NCBI GenBank assembly: GCA_005788205.1
Contig: SXYT01000118.1
Location: 1 to 22,223, forward strand
Reading direction: 5' to 3'
Length of the DNA: 22,223 nt
Source: Actinomycetota bacterium
GTDB lineage: Bacteria; Actinomycetota; Acidimicrobiia; Acidimicrobiales; Ilumatobacteraceae
Program-made: the position numbers and the translations under genes
In this document: positions 7,054-14,419 of the stretch, piece after piece
How the letters are laid out: the number at the start of each line of letters is the position of its first letter
Position numbering within the stretch: the first letter of the stretch is position 1
Notes under the pieces: model-generated
Seen by the model: the letters and a program-made list of their open reading frames with translations, nothing else
Told to the model about the DNA's origin: nothing
Database searches by the model: none

Positions 7054-8292
7054 TCAGCCGATGGGGCGGACAATGTCCAGGTACAAACCGGTCACAAACA
7101 GGATGAGCATCAGCCCCACGACGGCCGTGGCAACGGGGATCATCTTGCCCGCATCTGCCCGGTAGGGCCGCCCCGGCCTGGACCTGATCCGCTCGTACGT
7201 GGCCATCGCGGCATGGCCGCCGTCGAACGGAAGCAATGGAAACATGTTGAACATGCCGACGAACACGTTCACGTAGGCCAGGAGCTGGAGCACCCCGGCA
7301 AGCCCGCGGGACTCCCCGATGTCCCCGCCGACCTGGCTCATCCCGACGACCGTGGTGGGTCGCGACTCGATCGGTGCGTCCTCGTCGGTGAGTTGGCGCC
7401 AGCTGTTCACCGGGTTCAGCACCGTGACGACGCCACCGGCCGAGTCGGCCACGGTGCCACCGATGTCACCCATGGTGCGGCTGACCGCCTCGATCGGGCC
7501 GAATCTCTTCTCTTCCCTGTCGTCAGCGACGACACCGAGAAAGGCACGGCCGGGACGGGACGGGTTCTCCGCGAGTGTGATGTCGACACGGCGCTCGGTG
7601 CCTGCCGAGACCCACACGACCGCAACCGTGGCACCCGGCTTGTGCACGCTGATCGCCTCGACGACGGAGTCGTACGAGCCGACCTCCGTGCCCCCGATGG
7701 AGACGATCTCGTCGGCAGACCTGATGCCGGCCTGCCACGCGGGACTCTGCTCCAGCATCCCCCGCACCACGGCACGGCCCGTGGAGTGCTCGCCACCTGC
7801 TGTGACGTAAACGCCGAAGAAAAGGACGAAAGCGATCACCATGTGCATGAGCGACCCTGCCGTGATGACGAGCATCCGGCGCGGGTACGACTTGTTGCGG
7901 TAGGCCTGCGGCTCGTCGGATGGATCGACCTCGTCGAGGTTGTTCATGCCGATGATGCGCACGAACGCGCCGAGCGGCAGCGCCCTCACGCCGTACTCGG
8001 TCTCGCCGCGGCGGAAACTGAACACGCGCGGACCGAATCCCATGAAGAACTGTGTCGCCTTCATGCCGGTGCGCCGGGCCGTCCAGAAGTGGCCGACCTC
8101 GTGCAGGAACACCGACACGAGCAGTCCGAGCACGAAGACGAAGGTCCACGGGGAACGCACCGCGAGCAACACGAGCAACCCGAGCATGACGAACCCGGTG
8201 ACCCGGCCCTGCGGGGTCGATGACCCCTCGCCGTCGTCGACGGCACCGCCTGCGGCGATCTCATTGCGGAAATTGCGGTACATGTCGCTCAT
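7054..8292 (-). CDS. rseP: Site-2 protease, RseP/M50 family membrane metalloprotease
   Basis: Intramembrane zinc protease of 412 residues that in relatives cleaves anti-sigma factors and other membrane proteins. A hydrophobic segment at about 32-66 contains the active-site HEVGH (64-68). The second metal motif is in NMFPLLPFDGGH (349-360), with Asp357 as the third ligand. A PDZ domain lies at about 170-245 (QSPAWQAGIRSADEIVSIGG). Further hydrophobic segments are at about 143-164, 333-355 and 384-406. The soluble N-terminal 30 residues are polar. ATG 8292 overlaps the dxr stop as ATGA. The dxr-rseP-ispG order is common in Actinomycetota; the substrate cannot be read from this window. Confidence 0.95.
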   Translation of the reverse strand: MSDMYRNFRNEIAAGGAVDDGEGSSTPQGRVTGFVMLGLLVLLAVRSPWTFVFVLGLLVSVFLHEVGHFWTARRTGMKATQFFMGFGPRVFSFRRGETEYGVRALPLGAFVRIIGMNNLDEVDPSDEPQAYRNKSYPRRMLVITAGSLMHMVIAFVLFFGVYVTAGGEHSTGRAVVRGMLEQSPAWQAGIRSADEIVSIGGTEVGSYDSVVEAISVHKPGATVAVVWVSAGTERRVDITLAENPSRPGRAFLGVVADDREEKRFGPIEAVSRTMGDIGGTVADSAGGVVTVLNPVNSWRQLTDEDAPIESRPTTVVGMSQVGGDIGESRGLAGVLQLLAYVNVFVGMFNMFPLLPFDGGHAAMATYERIRSRPGRPYRADAGKMIPVATAVVGLMLILFVTGLYLDIVRPIG

Positions 8293-9431
8293 CGGGACAG
8301 GACCTCCGTGGCGAGCCGCCGGCCCTCTGCATCTGCTGCGAGGACGTCGTCAATGTCGCGGGGCGTGGACGGTGTGTGGGACTGCACCGCCGACTCGACC
8401 GTGGCGGCAATCCCCGACCAGGCGATGCGGCCGGCGAGGAATGCCTCGACGGCGACCTCGTTCGCGGCAGAGAGCACGGCCGGGGCGGTGCCGCCCGCAC
8501 GGCCCGCTGCGTACGCGAGGTCGAGGCACGGGAACGCCGCGCGGTCGGGTGGCTCGAAGTCAAGGCGGGACAGAACACCCCAGTCGATGCGGCCGTACGG
8601 CACGGAGATGCGCCGCGGCCAGCCGAGCGCGTACCCGACGGGCAGGCGCATGTCCGGCATGGAGAGCTGCGCGACCGTGGACCCGTCCGTGAACTCGACC
8701 ATGGAGTGCACGACGGACTGCGGGTGCACGACGACGTCGATGCTGTCGAAGGGTGTGCCGAAGAGTTCGTGGGCTTCGATGACTTCGAGTCCTTTGTTCA
8801 TGAGGGTCGAGGAGTCGACGGTGATCTTGGGCCCCATCTTCCATGTGGGGTGCGCCAGCGCCTCGTCACGCGTGACGGAGGCGAGATCAGCGGCGGTGCG
8901 GCCCCTGAACGGCCCGCCGCTCGCGGTGAGCACGATGCGTGCCAGTTCACGGCCGGTGTCGAGAGAGGAACGCAGGCACTGGTGGACGGCGCAGTGCTCG
9001 CTGTCCACGGGGATGATCTCCGCACCGGGCACCGAACGGAGCGGCCGCACCACGGGACCGGCAGCGATGAGGCTCTCCTTGTTCGCGAGCGCGAGGATCT
9101 TCCCGCGCCGGAGCGTCTCCATGGTCACAGGGAGCCCGGCGAACCCGACAACACCGTTCACGACCACGTCCGCGACGTCCACGATGTCGGTGATTTCGCA
9201 CGAGACAGTCACGCCCGGGAGTGCCGCAGCAACCCTGTCCGCGTCAGCCCCGCGGGTGACCACGACGATCTCGGGATTCAACTCCCGTGCCTGCTCGATC
9301 AGGGTCTCGACGGACGTCCCGACCGACAGTGCGGTGACGACGAAATCCCCCGGCGCAGCCCGCACGACATCGATCGTCTGGGTTCCGATCGAGCCGCTTG
9401 ACCCGGCTATCGCGACGCGTGTTCTTGTCAT
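8289..9431 (-). CDS. dxr: 1-deoxy-D-xylulose 5-phosphate reductoisomerase
   Basis: First committed enzyme of the MEP pathway: it rearranges and reduces DXP to MEP with NADPH and a divalent metal. I chose ATG 9431 (MTRTRVAIAGSSGSIG, 380 aa), which puts the nucleotide-binding motif (GSSGSIG, 10-16) at the usual distance. An in-frame codon at 9464 only adds 11 unlikely residues. Family markers are NKESLIAAG (117-125), the metal site PVDSEH with Asp143 and Glu145, TASGGPFRG (169-177), HPTWKMGPKITVDSSTLMNK (194-213) and Glu216 in the following LE. It sits 70 bases downstream of cdsA and is coupled by ATGA overlap to rseP. Confidence 0.97.
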   Translation of the reverse strand: MTRTRVAIAGSSGSIGTQTIDVVRAAPGDFVVTALSVGTSVETLIEQARELNPEIVVVTRGADADRVAAALPGVTVSCEITDIVDVADVVVNGVVGFAGLPVTMETLRRGKILALANKESLIAAGPVVRPLRSVPGAEIIPVDSEHCAVHQCLRSSLDTGRELARIVLTASGGPFRGRTAADLASVTRDEALAHPTWKMGPKITVDSSTLMNKGLEVIEAHELFGTPFDSIDVVVHPQSVVHSMVEFTDGSTVAQLSMPDMRLPVGYALGWPRRISVPYGRIDWGVLSRLDFEPPDRAAFPCLDLAYAAGRAGGTAPAVLSAANEVAVEAFLAGRIAWSGIAATVESAVQSHTPSTPRDIDDVLAADAEGRRLATEVLSR

Positions 9432-9501
9432 CGGTCCAAGTCTGACAGCAAGGACGCCACCCACGACGGCGCTGGACGCACGTCACGGGGGCGGGCCGGG
9501 G

Positions 9502-10797
9502 CTAGGACGTCCAGGGCTGGAGGACCTGCAGCAGGTAGTACGTGGCGGGGAGCGCGAAGAAGAAACCGTCGAACCTGTCCAGCACGCCTCCGTGACCGGC
9601 GATGACGGTGCCGAAGTCCTTCACGTCGAGATTGCGCTTGAACATGGACTCGACGAGGTCGCCGAGCGGGGCCATGACCGACACGATCACGGCGAGCGCG
9701 AGCCACTCCCCCATGTTGTTCCACGTGCCGTTCTGGGAGCCGACGAGCGCGCAGACGATTACGGTCGCGACGGCGCCGCCGAGGAGACCCTCGACCGACT
9801 TGTTCGGGCTGACCCACTCGCGCAGCGGTGTGCGCCCGGCGGCCGAGCCGACGAACAGAGCGCCGACATCGTTCGCCACGACAGCAGCAACGAGGATGAA
9901 GATGGTGTCCGTGCCGATATTGCTGCCCGGGCTGGCGGACACGCTCTGGCGGAGGATCAAGGCGGCGAACGAGCCGAGGAGCCCGATCCATGTCACGGCC
10001 ATGTTCGTGATCGCCACGTTCGGCATCGGCCCGCTCTGCACGCCCGGGGCGCCGAGGAACCCGATCGAGGTCGCGAGGAAACCAAATGCGACCACCAGAG
10101 GGAGAGCAGCGTCACCCATCCAGTAGGAGGCGAGGGGTGCAGCGACGCAGGCAATCAGCCCGGCGAACGTGGCGGGGCGGTAGCCCTTCTCGGTGACCTT
10201 GCTGAAGAACTCGACGGAGGCCAGCCCGACGACGGCCACGACGATGAGCATGACGGCGGCCGCCCGCCACATCACCGCTCCGACGAAGACGGCAAGGAGG
10301 ATGAGTCCGGTGGTGACCGCAGCAGGCATGTCGCGCCCGGCCGCACCGCGCGGACCTCTCGTTGCGCCGCGGCGGACCTGCGGGCCCCGTGACACGGGGC
10401 GACTGGAACCCCCGGTGGTGTCGCGCTGGGCGTCGCGGCCCGGATCGCGCAGTGCGTCCCCGGTGACGTCCCGCGGGCGGCTGCGGTCCCCCGTGGAGTC
10501 CCCGCCGATCACCAGCCGCTCGGGGCGGCGTGTCGGTTGGCTCGGCTGCTGGAAAGAGGCCCACACATCGGTCTCGTCATCGTCATCCACGGTCACGGGA
10601 CGGGGGATCTCGCCGGTCGGTGGCTCTGTCCAGTGGGGCAGGCCGGTGGAGTCGGTGTCGGAGAACACGATCGCAGGCTCGCTCGTGGGGTCGTCGGCGA
10701 ATTGGATGGTCCCGAAATCAGAACCGAAGTCGGTGCCGTAGTCAGAGCCACTGCCCTCGGTGGTGTCGTCGCGCCTGCGCCAGATGTCGTCGCTCAT
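9502..10797 (-). CDS. cdsA: Phosphatidate cytidylyltransferase with long N-terminal extension
   Basis: Integral membrane enzyme that makes CDP-diacylglycerol from phosphatidic acid and CTP. The 431 residues split in two. Residues 1-157 are hydrophilic, acidic then Arg-rich, and probably disordered and cytoplasmic; they include the ordered-looking motif GLPHWTEPPTGEIP (52-65). Residues 158-431 form the multi-spanning catalytic part, with at least seven hydrophobic segments. The CDS family signature is near the C-terminus: SMFKRNLDVKDFGTVIAGHG from 384, then LDRFDG. The ATG is preceded by AAGGGAG at a good distance. It lies 71 bases after frr, and that gap contains a hairpin. Confidence 0.95.
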   Translation of the reverse strand: MSDDIWRRRDDTTEGSGSDYGTDFGSDFGTIQFADDPTSEPAIVFSDTDSTGLPHWTEPPTGEIPRPVTVDDDDETDVWASFQQPSQPTRRPERLVIGGDSTGDRSRPRDVTGDALRDPGRDAQRDTTGGSSRPVSRGPQVRRGATRGPRGAAGRDMPAAVTTGLILLAVFVGAVMWRAAAVMLIVVAVVGLASVEFFSKVTEKGYRPATFAGLIACVAAPLASYWMGDAALPLVVAFGFLATSIGFLGAPGVQSGPMPNVAITNMAVTWIGLLGSFAALILRQSVSASPGSNIGTDTIFILVAAVVANDVGALFVGSAAGRTPLREWVSPNKSVEGLLGGAVATVIVCALVGSQNGTWNNMGEWLALAVIVSVMAPLGDLVESMFKRNLDVKDFGTVIAGHGGVLDRFDGFFFALPATYYLLQVLQPWTS

Positions 10798-10815
10798 CGG
10801 GTACTCCCTTTCCTC

Positions 10816-10843
10816 GGCGAACCATAGTTCGCCGGCAATTGCC
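10816..10843 (-). promoter_or_regulatory. Hairpin and palindrome between frr and cdsA
   Basis: GGCGAAC and GTTCGCC (10816-10822 and 10827-10833) form a 7-bp stem with a 4-base loop. Next to it is the perfect palindrome GGCAATTGCC (10834-10843). On the minus strand the hairpin ends just before the purine-rich cdsA ribosome binding site. No U tract follows, so it is not a typical terminator. It may be an RNA-stability, processing or translation element, or a protein site. Confidence 0.45.
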
Positions 10844-10868
10844 AGCCCGTGCAGCCCGTGTCCCGCAC

Positions 10869-11426
10869 CTAAACCTCGAGCAATTCCTGCTCTTTGCGGG
10901 CCACGGCCTTGTCGATCTGGTCGACATGGTCGTGGGTCAGCTTCTCGAGTTCCTTCTCGGCGCGCTCGAGGTCGTCCTTCGAGATCTCGGAGTTCTTCTC
11001 CGCGGTCTCCATGGTCTTGCGCGCGTCACGGCGGATGTTGCGGACGGCCACACGGGCGTCCTCCGCCATGTTCTTCACGACCTTCACGTACTCCTTGCGG
11101 CGCTCCTCGGTGAGTGCGGGGAACGAGAGCCTGATCACGATGCCGTCGTTCGAGGGCTGCAGGCCGAGCTCGCTCTCGCGGATGGCTTTCTCGATGTTCG
11201 CGAGGGCACTGCGGTCATGGGGCTTGACCACGAGGGTGCGCGCCTCCGGCACCTGGAACCCCGCGAGCTGCTGGAGCGGGGTCGGCGAGCCGTAGTAATC
11301 GACGAGGAGTTTCTCCACGAGGGCAGGATTTGCGCGCCCGGTGCGCACCGTGGAGAACTGGCCCTGGGCGTGCTCCAAGGCACGCTCCATCTTGTCGACA
11401 GCGTCGAGAAGGGTCTCTTCGGTCAC
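10869..11426 (-). CDS. frr: Ribosome recycling factor
   Basis: RRF splits post-termination ribosomes together with EF-G. The 185-residue length is standard. Recognisable stretches are QFSTVRTGRANPALVEKLLV (23-42), YYGSPTPLQQLAGFQVPEAR and LSFPALTEERRKEYVKVVK. The C-terminal half is the long helical domain rich in Lys/Glu. The start is GTG at 11426, overlapping the pyrH stop as GTGA, so translation is probably coupled to pyrH. The pyrH-frr-cdsA order is widespread in bacteria. Confidence 0.98.
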   Translation of the reverse strand: MTEETLLDAVDKMERALEHAQGQFSTVRTGRANPALVEKLLVDYYGSPTPLQQLAGFQVPEARTLVVKPHDRSALANIEKAIRESELGLQPSNDGIVIRLSFPALTEERRKEYVKVVKNMAEDARVAVRNIRRDARKTMETAEKNSEISKDDLERAEKELEKLTHDHVDQIDKAVARKEQELLEV

Positions 11427-12148
11427 CCGACCAGCGTACCGACTGGCTCGCCCTGCAGGATGGACTTGACGTTGCCCTTGGCCAGCAGGTCGAACACCAC
11501 GATGGGGAGGTTCTTCTCCATGCAGAAGGTGATGGCGGTGGAGTCCATGACCTTCAGCCCCTTCGTGATGACGTCCATGTGGCTGATGCGGTCGTAACGG
11601 GTCGCTGCCTTGTCGACCTTCGGGTCTGCCGTGTACACGCCGTCGACCCCGGAGTGAGTGCCCTTCAGGATCGCCTGTGCGTCGATCTCGGCGGCACGGA
11701 GCGCAGCGGCGGTGTCTGTGGTGAAGAACGGGTTGCCCGTGCCGCCGGCGAGGATGACCACGCGGCCCTTCTCGAGGTGCCGCTCGGCGCGGCGGCGGAT
11801 GTAGGGCTCTGCGACCTTCGGCATCTCGATCGCCGACATCACGCGTGCGTGCTGACCCGCGCGCTCGAGCGCATCCTGGAGGGCAAGACCGTTCATCACA
11901 GTGGCGAGCATCCCCATGAAGTCAGCCTGGGCCTGGTCCATGCCCTGGCCCGCACCCTTCACGCCGCGCCAGAAGTTCCCGCCCCCGACGACGATTGCGA
12001 TGTCTGTGCCGAGTTGCTCGCGCGCCTCGCGCACCTCGTGCGCGACCTGCGTGAGCACGCCGTTGTCAAGGCCGAACCCGGTCGGTTCCGCGAGTGCCTC
12101 GCCCGAGAGCTTCAGGACAACACGCGACCACGCGGGCCGATTCGCCAT
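11423..12148 (-). CDS. pyrH: Uridylate kinase (UMP kinase)
   Basis: Bacterial-type UMP kinase of the amino-acid kinase fold that makes UDP from UMP with ATP. It has 241 residues. The N-terminal nucleotide site is VVLKLSGEAL (10-19) and the glycine loop is IAIVVGGGNFWRG. The UMP-binding and catalytic part includes VVILAGGTGNPFFTTDTAAA and GVDGVYTADPK. ATG 12148 is two bases after the tsf stop, with GGAG in the tsf 3' end as ribosome binding site. Confidence 0.98.
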   Translation of the reverse strand: MANRPAWSRVVLKLSGEALAEPTGFGLDNGVLTQVAHEVREAREQLGTDIAIVVGGGNFWRGVKGAGQGMDQAQADFMGMLATVMNGLALQDALERAGQHARVMSAIEMPKVAEPYIRRRAERHLEKGRVVILAGGTGNPFFTTDTAAALRAAEIDAQAILKGTHSGVDGVYTADPKVDKAATRYDRISHMDVITKGLKVMDSTAITFCMEKNLPIVVFDLLAKGNVKSILQGEPVGTLVG

Positions 12149-12150
12149 GG

Positions 12151-12939
12151 TCAGCCGATCTCCAACTGCGCGAACCGCACGATGCTCGCCGACCCGATGA
12201 GCTTCTCGATGCTCACCTTGTCGTCCTTCGCATAGGCCTGCTCGAGGAGGCAGATGTCCTTGTAGAAGCCCCCGATTCGGCCCTCGACGATCTTTGCGAC
12301 CGCCTGCTCGGGCTTGCCCTCGTTGCGCGTCATCGTCTCGAGCGTCTGGCGCTCCTTCTCGAGCACGTCCGCCGGGACGTCCTCGCGGCGCAGGTACCTG
12401 GGGCGTGCGAACGCGATGTGGACCGCCACGTCATGGGCGAGCTCCCTCGTGGCCCCGGACATCTCGACGATGACACCGTTCACGCCGCGGCCACCCTGCA
12501 CGTGCTCGTAGACATCAATGATGTTGCCGGGGGAAGCCTCGAAACGGACCGCGGCACCGACCTCGATCTTCTCCTTCAGGGCGATCTTCAGGTCGTCGAT
12601 GGCCGCCGCCTGCTCGGCCACGGCGGCCTCGCCCTTCGCGAGGACCGCTTTCGCGAGTGCGTCGGCAGCCGCCTTGAAACCGTCGCTCGACGCGACGAAG
12701 TCGGTCTCGCACTTGAGGTGCACCATGGCGACCGTGCCGCCCTCCTCGAGGATCGCGACGAGGCCCTGGGCATTGTCACGGTCGTCGCGCTTGGCGGACG
12801 CGGCAAGACCTTTCTCGCGCAGCCACTGCTTCGCTGCCTCGATGTCACCGCCGTTCTCCTCGAGCGCCTTCTTGCAGTCCATCATCCCGGCGCCGGTCGT
12901 GGCGCGCAGGCTTGCTACGTCTTTGGCTGTGTACGACAT
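12151..12939 (-). CDS. tsf: Elongation factor Ts
   Basis: Guanine nucleotide exchange factor for EF-Tu. I start it at ATG 12939 (MSYTAKDVASLRATTGAGMM, 262 aa), the family's typical beginning, with GGAG 10 nt upstream. The frame stays open further upstream inside rpsB, but that stretch is out-of-frame noise rich in Arg/Pro/Ser. The N-terminal UBA-like domain (about 1-55, with CKKALEENGGDIEAAKQWLR) is followed by the core with GTVAMVHLKCETDFVA and the C-terminal part. It lies 7 bases after rpsB in the near-universal rpsB-tsf pair. Confidence 0.98.
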   Translation of the reverse strand: MSYTAKDVASLRATTGAGMMDCKKALEENGGDIEAAKQWLREKGLAASAKRDDRDNAQGLVAILEEGGTVAMVHLKCETDFVASSDGFKAAADALAKAVLAKGEAAVAEQAAAIDDLKIALKEKIEVGAAVRFEASPGNIIDVYEHVQGGRGVNGVIVEMSGATRELAHDVAVHIAFARPRYLRREDVPADVLEKERQTLETMTRNEGKPEQAVAKIVEGRIGGFYKDICLLEQAYAKDDKVSIEKLIGSASIVRFAQLEIG

Positions 12940-12946
12940 CGGGTGG

Positions 12947-13807
12947 TCACTCCGCGGGGGTGTCGGGGGTCTTCGTGGATGCGAGGCGTGCCTCGCGGTC
13001 GGCCTGAGCGGCGGCGGCCTGGCGGCGTGCCTCTGCCTGCTGGGCCTCGAAAGCGGCCTCCTGCTCCGGGGTGCGCGCAGTCGCTGCGGCGTCTGCGGCA
13101 GGAGCCGCAGGGGTGCGCTTCTGGGCGATGAACCGGCCCTCGATGACAGCCTCGGCGATGACGCGGGTGAGGAGATCGTTCGAGCGGATCGCATCGTCGT
13201 TGCCCGGGATCGGGTACTGCACGATGTCGGGATCGACGTTCGAGTCGACGACCGCGACGACCGGGATCTTCAGCTTGTTGGCCTCGGTCACCGCGATGTG
13301 CTCCTTCATCGTGTCGAGGACGAAGACGGCATCGGGGCGGCGGGACATGCCGGCCATGCCCGAGAGGTTCTTCTGGAGCTTCTCGAGCTCGCGGGTGAGC
13401 AGGAGCGCCTCCTTCTTCGGCATCGCGTCGAACTCGCCGGAGTCGCGCATGCGCTCGTACTCCTGCATCTTGCTGACGCGCTTCGAGATCGTCTCGTAGT
13501 TGGTGAGCATCCCGCCCAGCCAGCGCTCGTTGATCCAGGGCATGCCGCACTTCTCCGCGTAGGAACGGATGGGGTCCTGGGCCTGCTTCTTGGTGCCCAC
13601 GAACAGGACGGTGCCGCCGTTCGCGACGAGGTCACGCACGAAGACGTACGCAGTCTCGACACGCTCGAGCGTCTGGTCGAGGTTGATGATGTGGATGCCG
13701 TTCTTCTCGCCGAAGATGAACTGCTTCATCTTGGGGGTCCAACGGCGGGTCTGGTGGCCGAAATGGACCCCAGCCTCGAGCATCTGTCGCATGGTGACGA
13801 CGGCCAT
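12947..13807 (-). CDS. rpsB: 30S ribosomal protein S2
   Basis: S2 is a late-assembling small-subunit protein. The start is ATG 13807 (MAVVTMRQMLEAGVHFGHQT, 286 aa), preceded by AAGGAGA with a 5-nt spacer; the frame is open ten codons further up without support. Family markers include RRWTPKMKQFIFGEKNGIHI and PVVAVVDSNVDPDIVQYPIP. After about residue 225 there is an Ala/Glu/Gln/Arg-rich tail of 50-60 residues (EAQQAEARRQAAAAQADRE), a length extension common in actinobacterial S2. It is transcribed from its own promoter through a structured leader (see the separate entries). Confidence 0.98.
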   Translation of the reverse strand: MAVVTMRQMLEAGVHFGHQTRRWTPKMKQFIFGEKNGIHIINLDQTLERVETAYVFVRDLVANGGTVLFVGTKKQAQDPIRSYAEKCGMPWINERWLGGMLTNYETISKRVSKMQEYERMRDSGEFDAMPKKEALLLTRELEKLQKNLSGMAGMSRRPDAVFVLDTMKEHIAVTEANKLKIPVVAVVDSNVDPDIVQYPIPGNDDAIRSNDLLTRVIAEAVIEGRFIAQKRTPAAPAADAAATARTPEQEAAFEAQQAEARRQAAAAQADREARLASTKTPDTPAE

Positions 13808-13911
13808 GGTTTTCTCCTTCTGCGGTTTGCCACACACCGGTCCGACGCCGGAGCGACCGCAGGTGGCCGGTGTGCATGGATGTCTTTGTGGTCCGGGGGG
13901 ATCCCGGGCCG
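13808..13911 (-). promoter_or_regulatory. Structured 5' leader of rpsB, possible pseudoknot at the ribosome binding site
   Basis: From a predicted start near 13911 the leader is about 104 nt. It begins with an imperfect hairpin (13890-13910). Two helices then interleave in the order A1-B1-A2-B2. Helix A pairs CACACCGG (13874-13867) with CCGGTGTG (13840-13833), 8 bp. Helix B pairs CTGCGGT (13862-13856) with ACCGCAG (13826-13820), 7 bp. B2 directly abuts the AAGGAG ribosome binding site at 13819. The topology is an H-type pseudoknot, or two alternative states. S2 represses its own operon through the rpsB leader in E. coli, so autoregulation by S2 is a reasonable inference here. Confidence 0.6.
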
Positions 13912-13917
13912 TTAGTC

Positions 13918-13945
13918 ATGCTATCGGCGGACCTGCATCGGTCAA
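13918..13945 (-). promoter_or_regulatory. Promoter of rpsB-tsf operon
   Basis: On the minus strand TTGACC (13945-13940) and TAGCAT (13923-13918) are separated by 16 bases. This is a good match to a housekeeping sigma promoter of high-GC Gram-positives. It overlaps the stop codon of the upstream LytM gene and predicts a start near 13911. Confidence 0.65.
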
Positions 13946-14406
13946 AGGGGCCCGGGCGGGCGGGCCGGACAGCGCAGGCGGGCCGACGGCACCAGGCGAC
14001 TGCCCCTCCCCGCGAACAGCACCCGCGGGTGCACGGGCAGGCCACCCTGTCTCACCCCGACATACACGCGGCCAGATGACGCCCCGAGCACCGCTCCCGG
14101 CCCGACTTGCTCGCCCTGTGCCAGCCGGTCCCCAGATTGGACCACGTCGCCGTAGGTGAGGAGTTGTCCCCCTGCGGTGCGGATCACCACGAAGCGGCGC
14201 CCCGCGACAGACCCGTCGAAGGCCACCCTTCCCCCGTGCCCGGCACGCACCGGCAGCCCGGCGGGCACGGCCACCGTGACACCTCGGTGGCCGGCACACC
14301 GGCCGCATGCCGGCATCACGAACGGCTCGATGACGGGACCGGGCAGGGCCACGAGCGGCGGGACCGCCAGACAGGAGAGCGAGACGACGAGGGCAGTCAG
14401 CGGCAC
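13942..14406 (-). CDS. Degenerate M23/LytM-domain exported protein
   Basis: About 154 residues from GTG 14406 (MPLTALVVSLSCLAVPPLVA); the start is uncertain because no ATG is available between the whiG stop and the hydrophobic signal. Residues 1-21 look like a signal peptide or membrane anchor. The rest resembles a LytM beta-barrel: CGRCAGHRGVTVAVPAGLPV (34-53), then GGRVAFDGSVAGRRFVVIRT and VQSGDRLAQGEQVGPG. In active M23 peptidases zinc is held by an H-x(3)-D type pair and an HxH. Here His40 remains, but the expected Asp is Thr44 and the HxH region reads RVYVGVRQGG without histidine. A non-catalytic cell-wall-binding or regulatory role is therefore likely (inference). A small LytM-like gene between whiG and rpsB is common in Actinomycetota. 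Confidence 0.8.
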   Translation of the reverse strand: MPLTALVVSLSCLAVPPLVALPGPVIEPFVMPACGRCAGHRGVTVAVPAGLPVRAGHGGRVAFDGSVAGRRFVVIRTAGGQLLTYGDVVQSGDRLAQGEQVGPGAVLGASSGRVYVGVRQGGLPVHPRVLFAGRGSRLVPSARLRCPARPPGPL

Positions 14407-14419
14407 GCCGGAATGTGGC

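Noticed and set aside
8308..10392. 694-codon plus-strand open frame
   Set aside because: It runs antisense through dxr and cdsA and has no recognisable domains; its composition is that of a high-GC shadow frame.
12940..13194. N-terminal extension of tsf into rpsB
   Set aside because: The extra residues are Arg/Pro/Ser noise from another frame of rpsB. ATG 12939 gives the standard EF-Ts start with a ribosome binding site.
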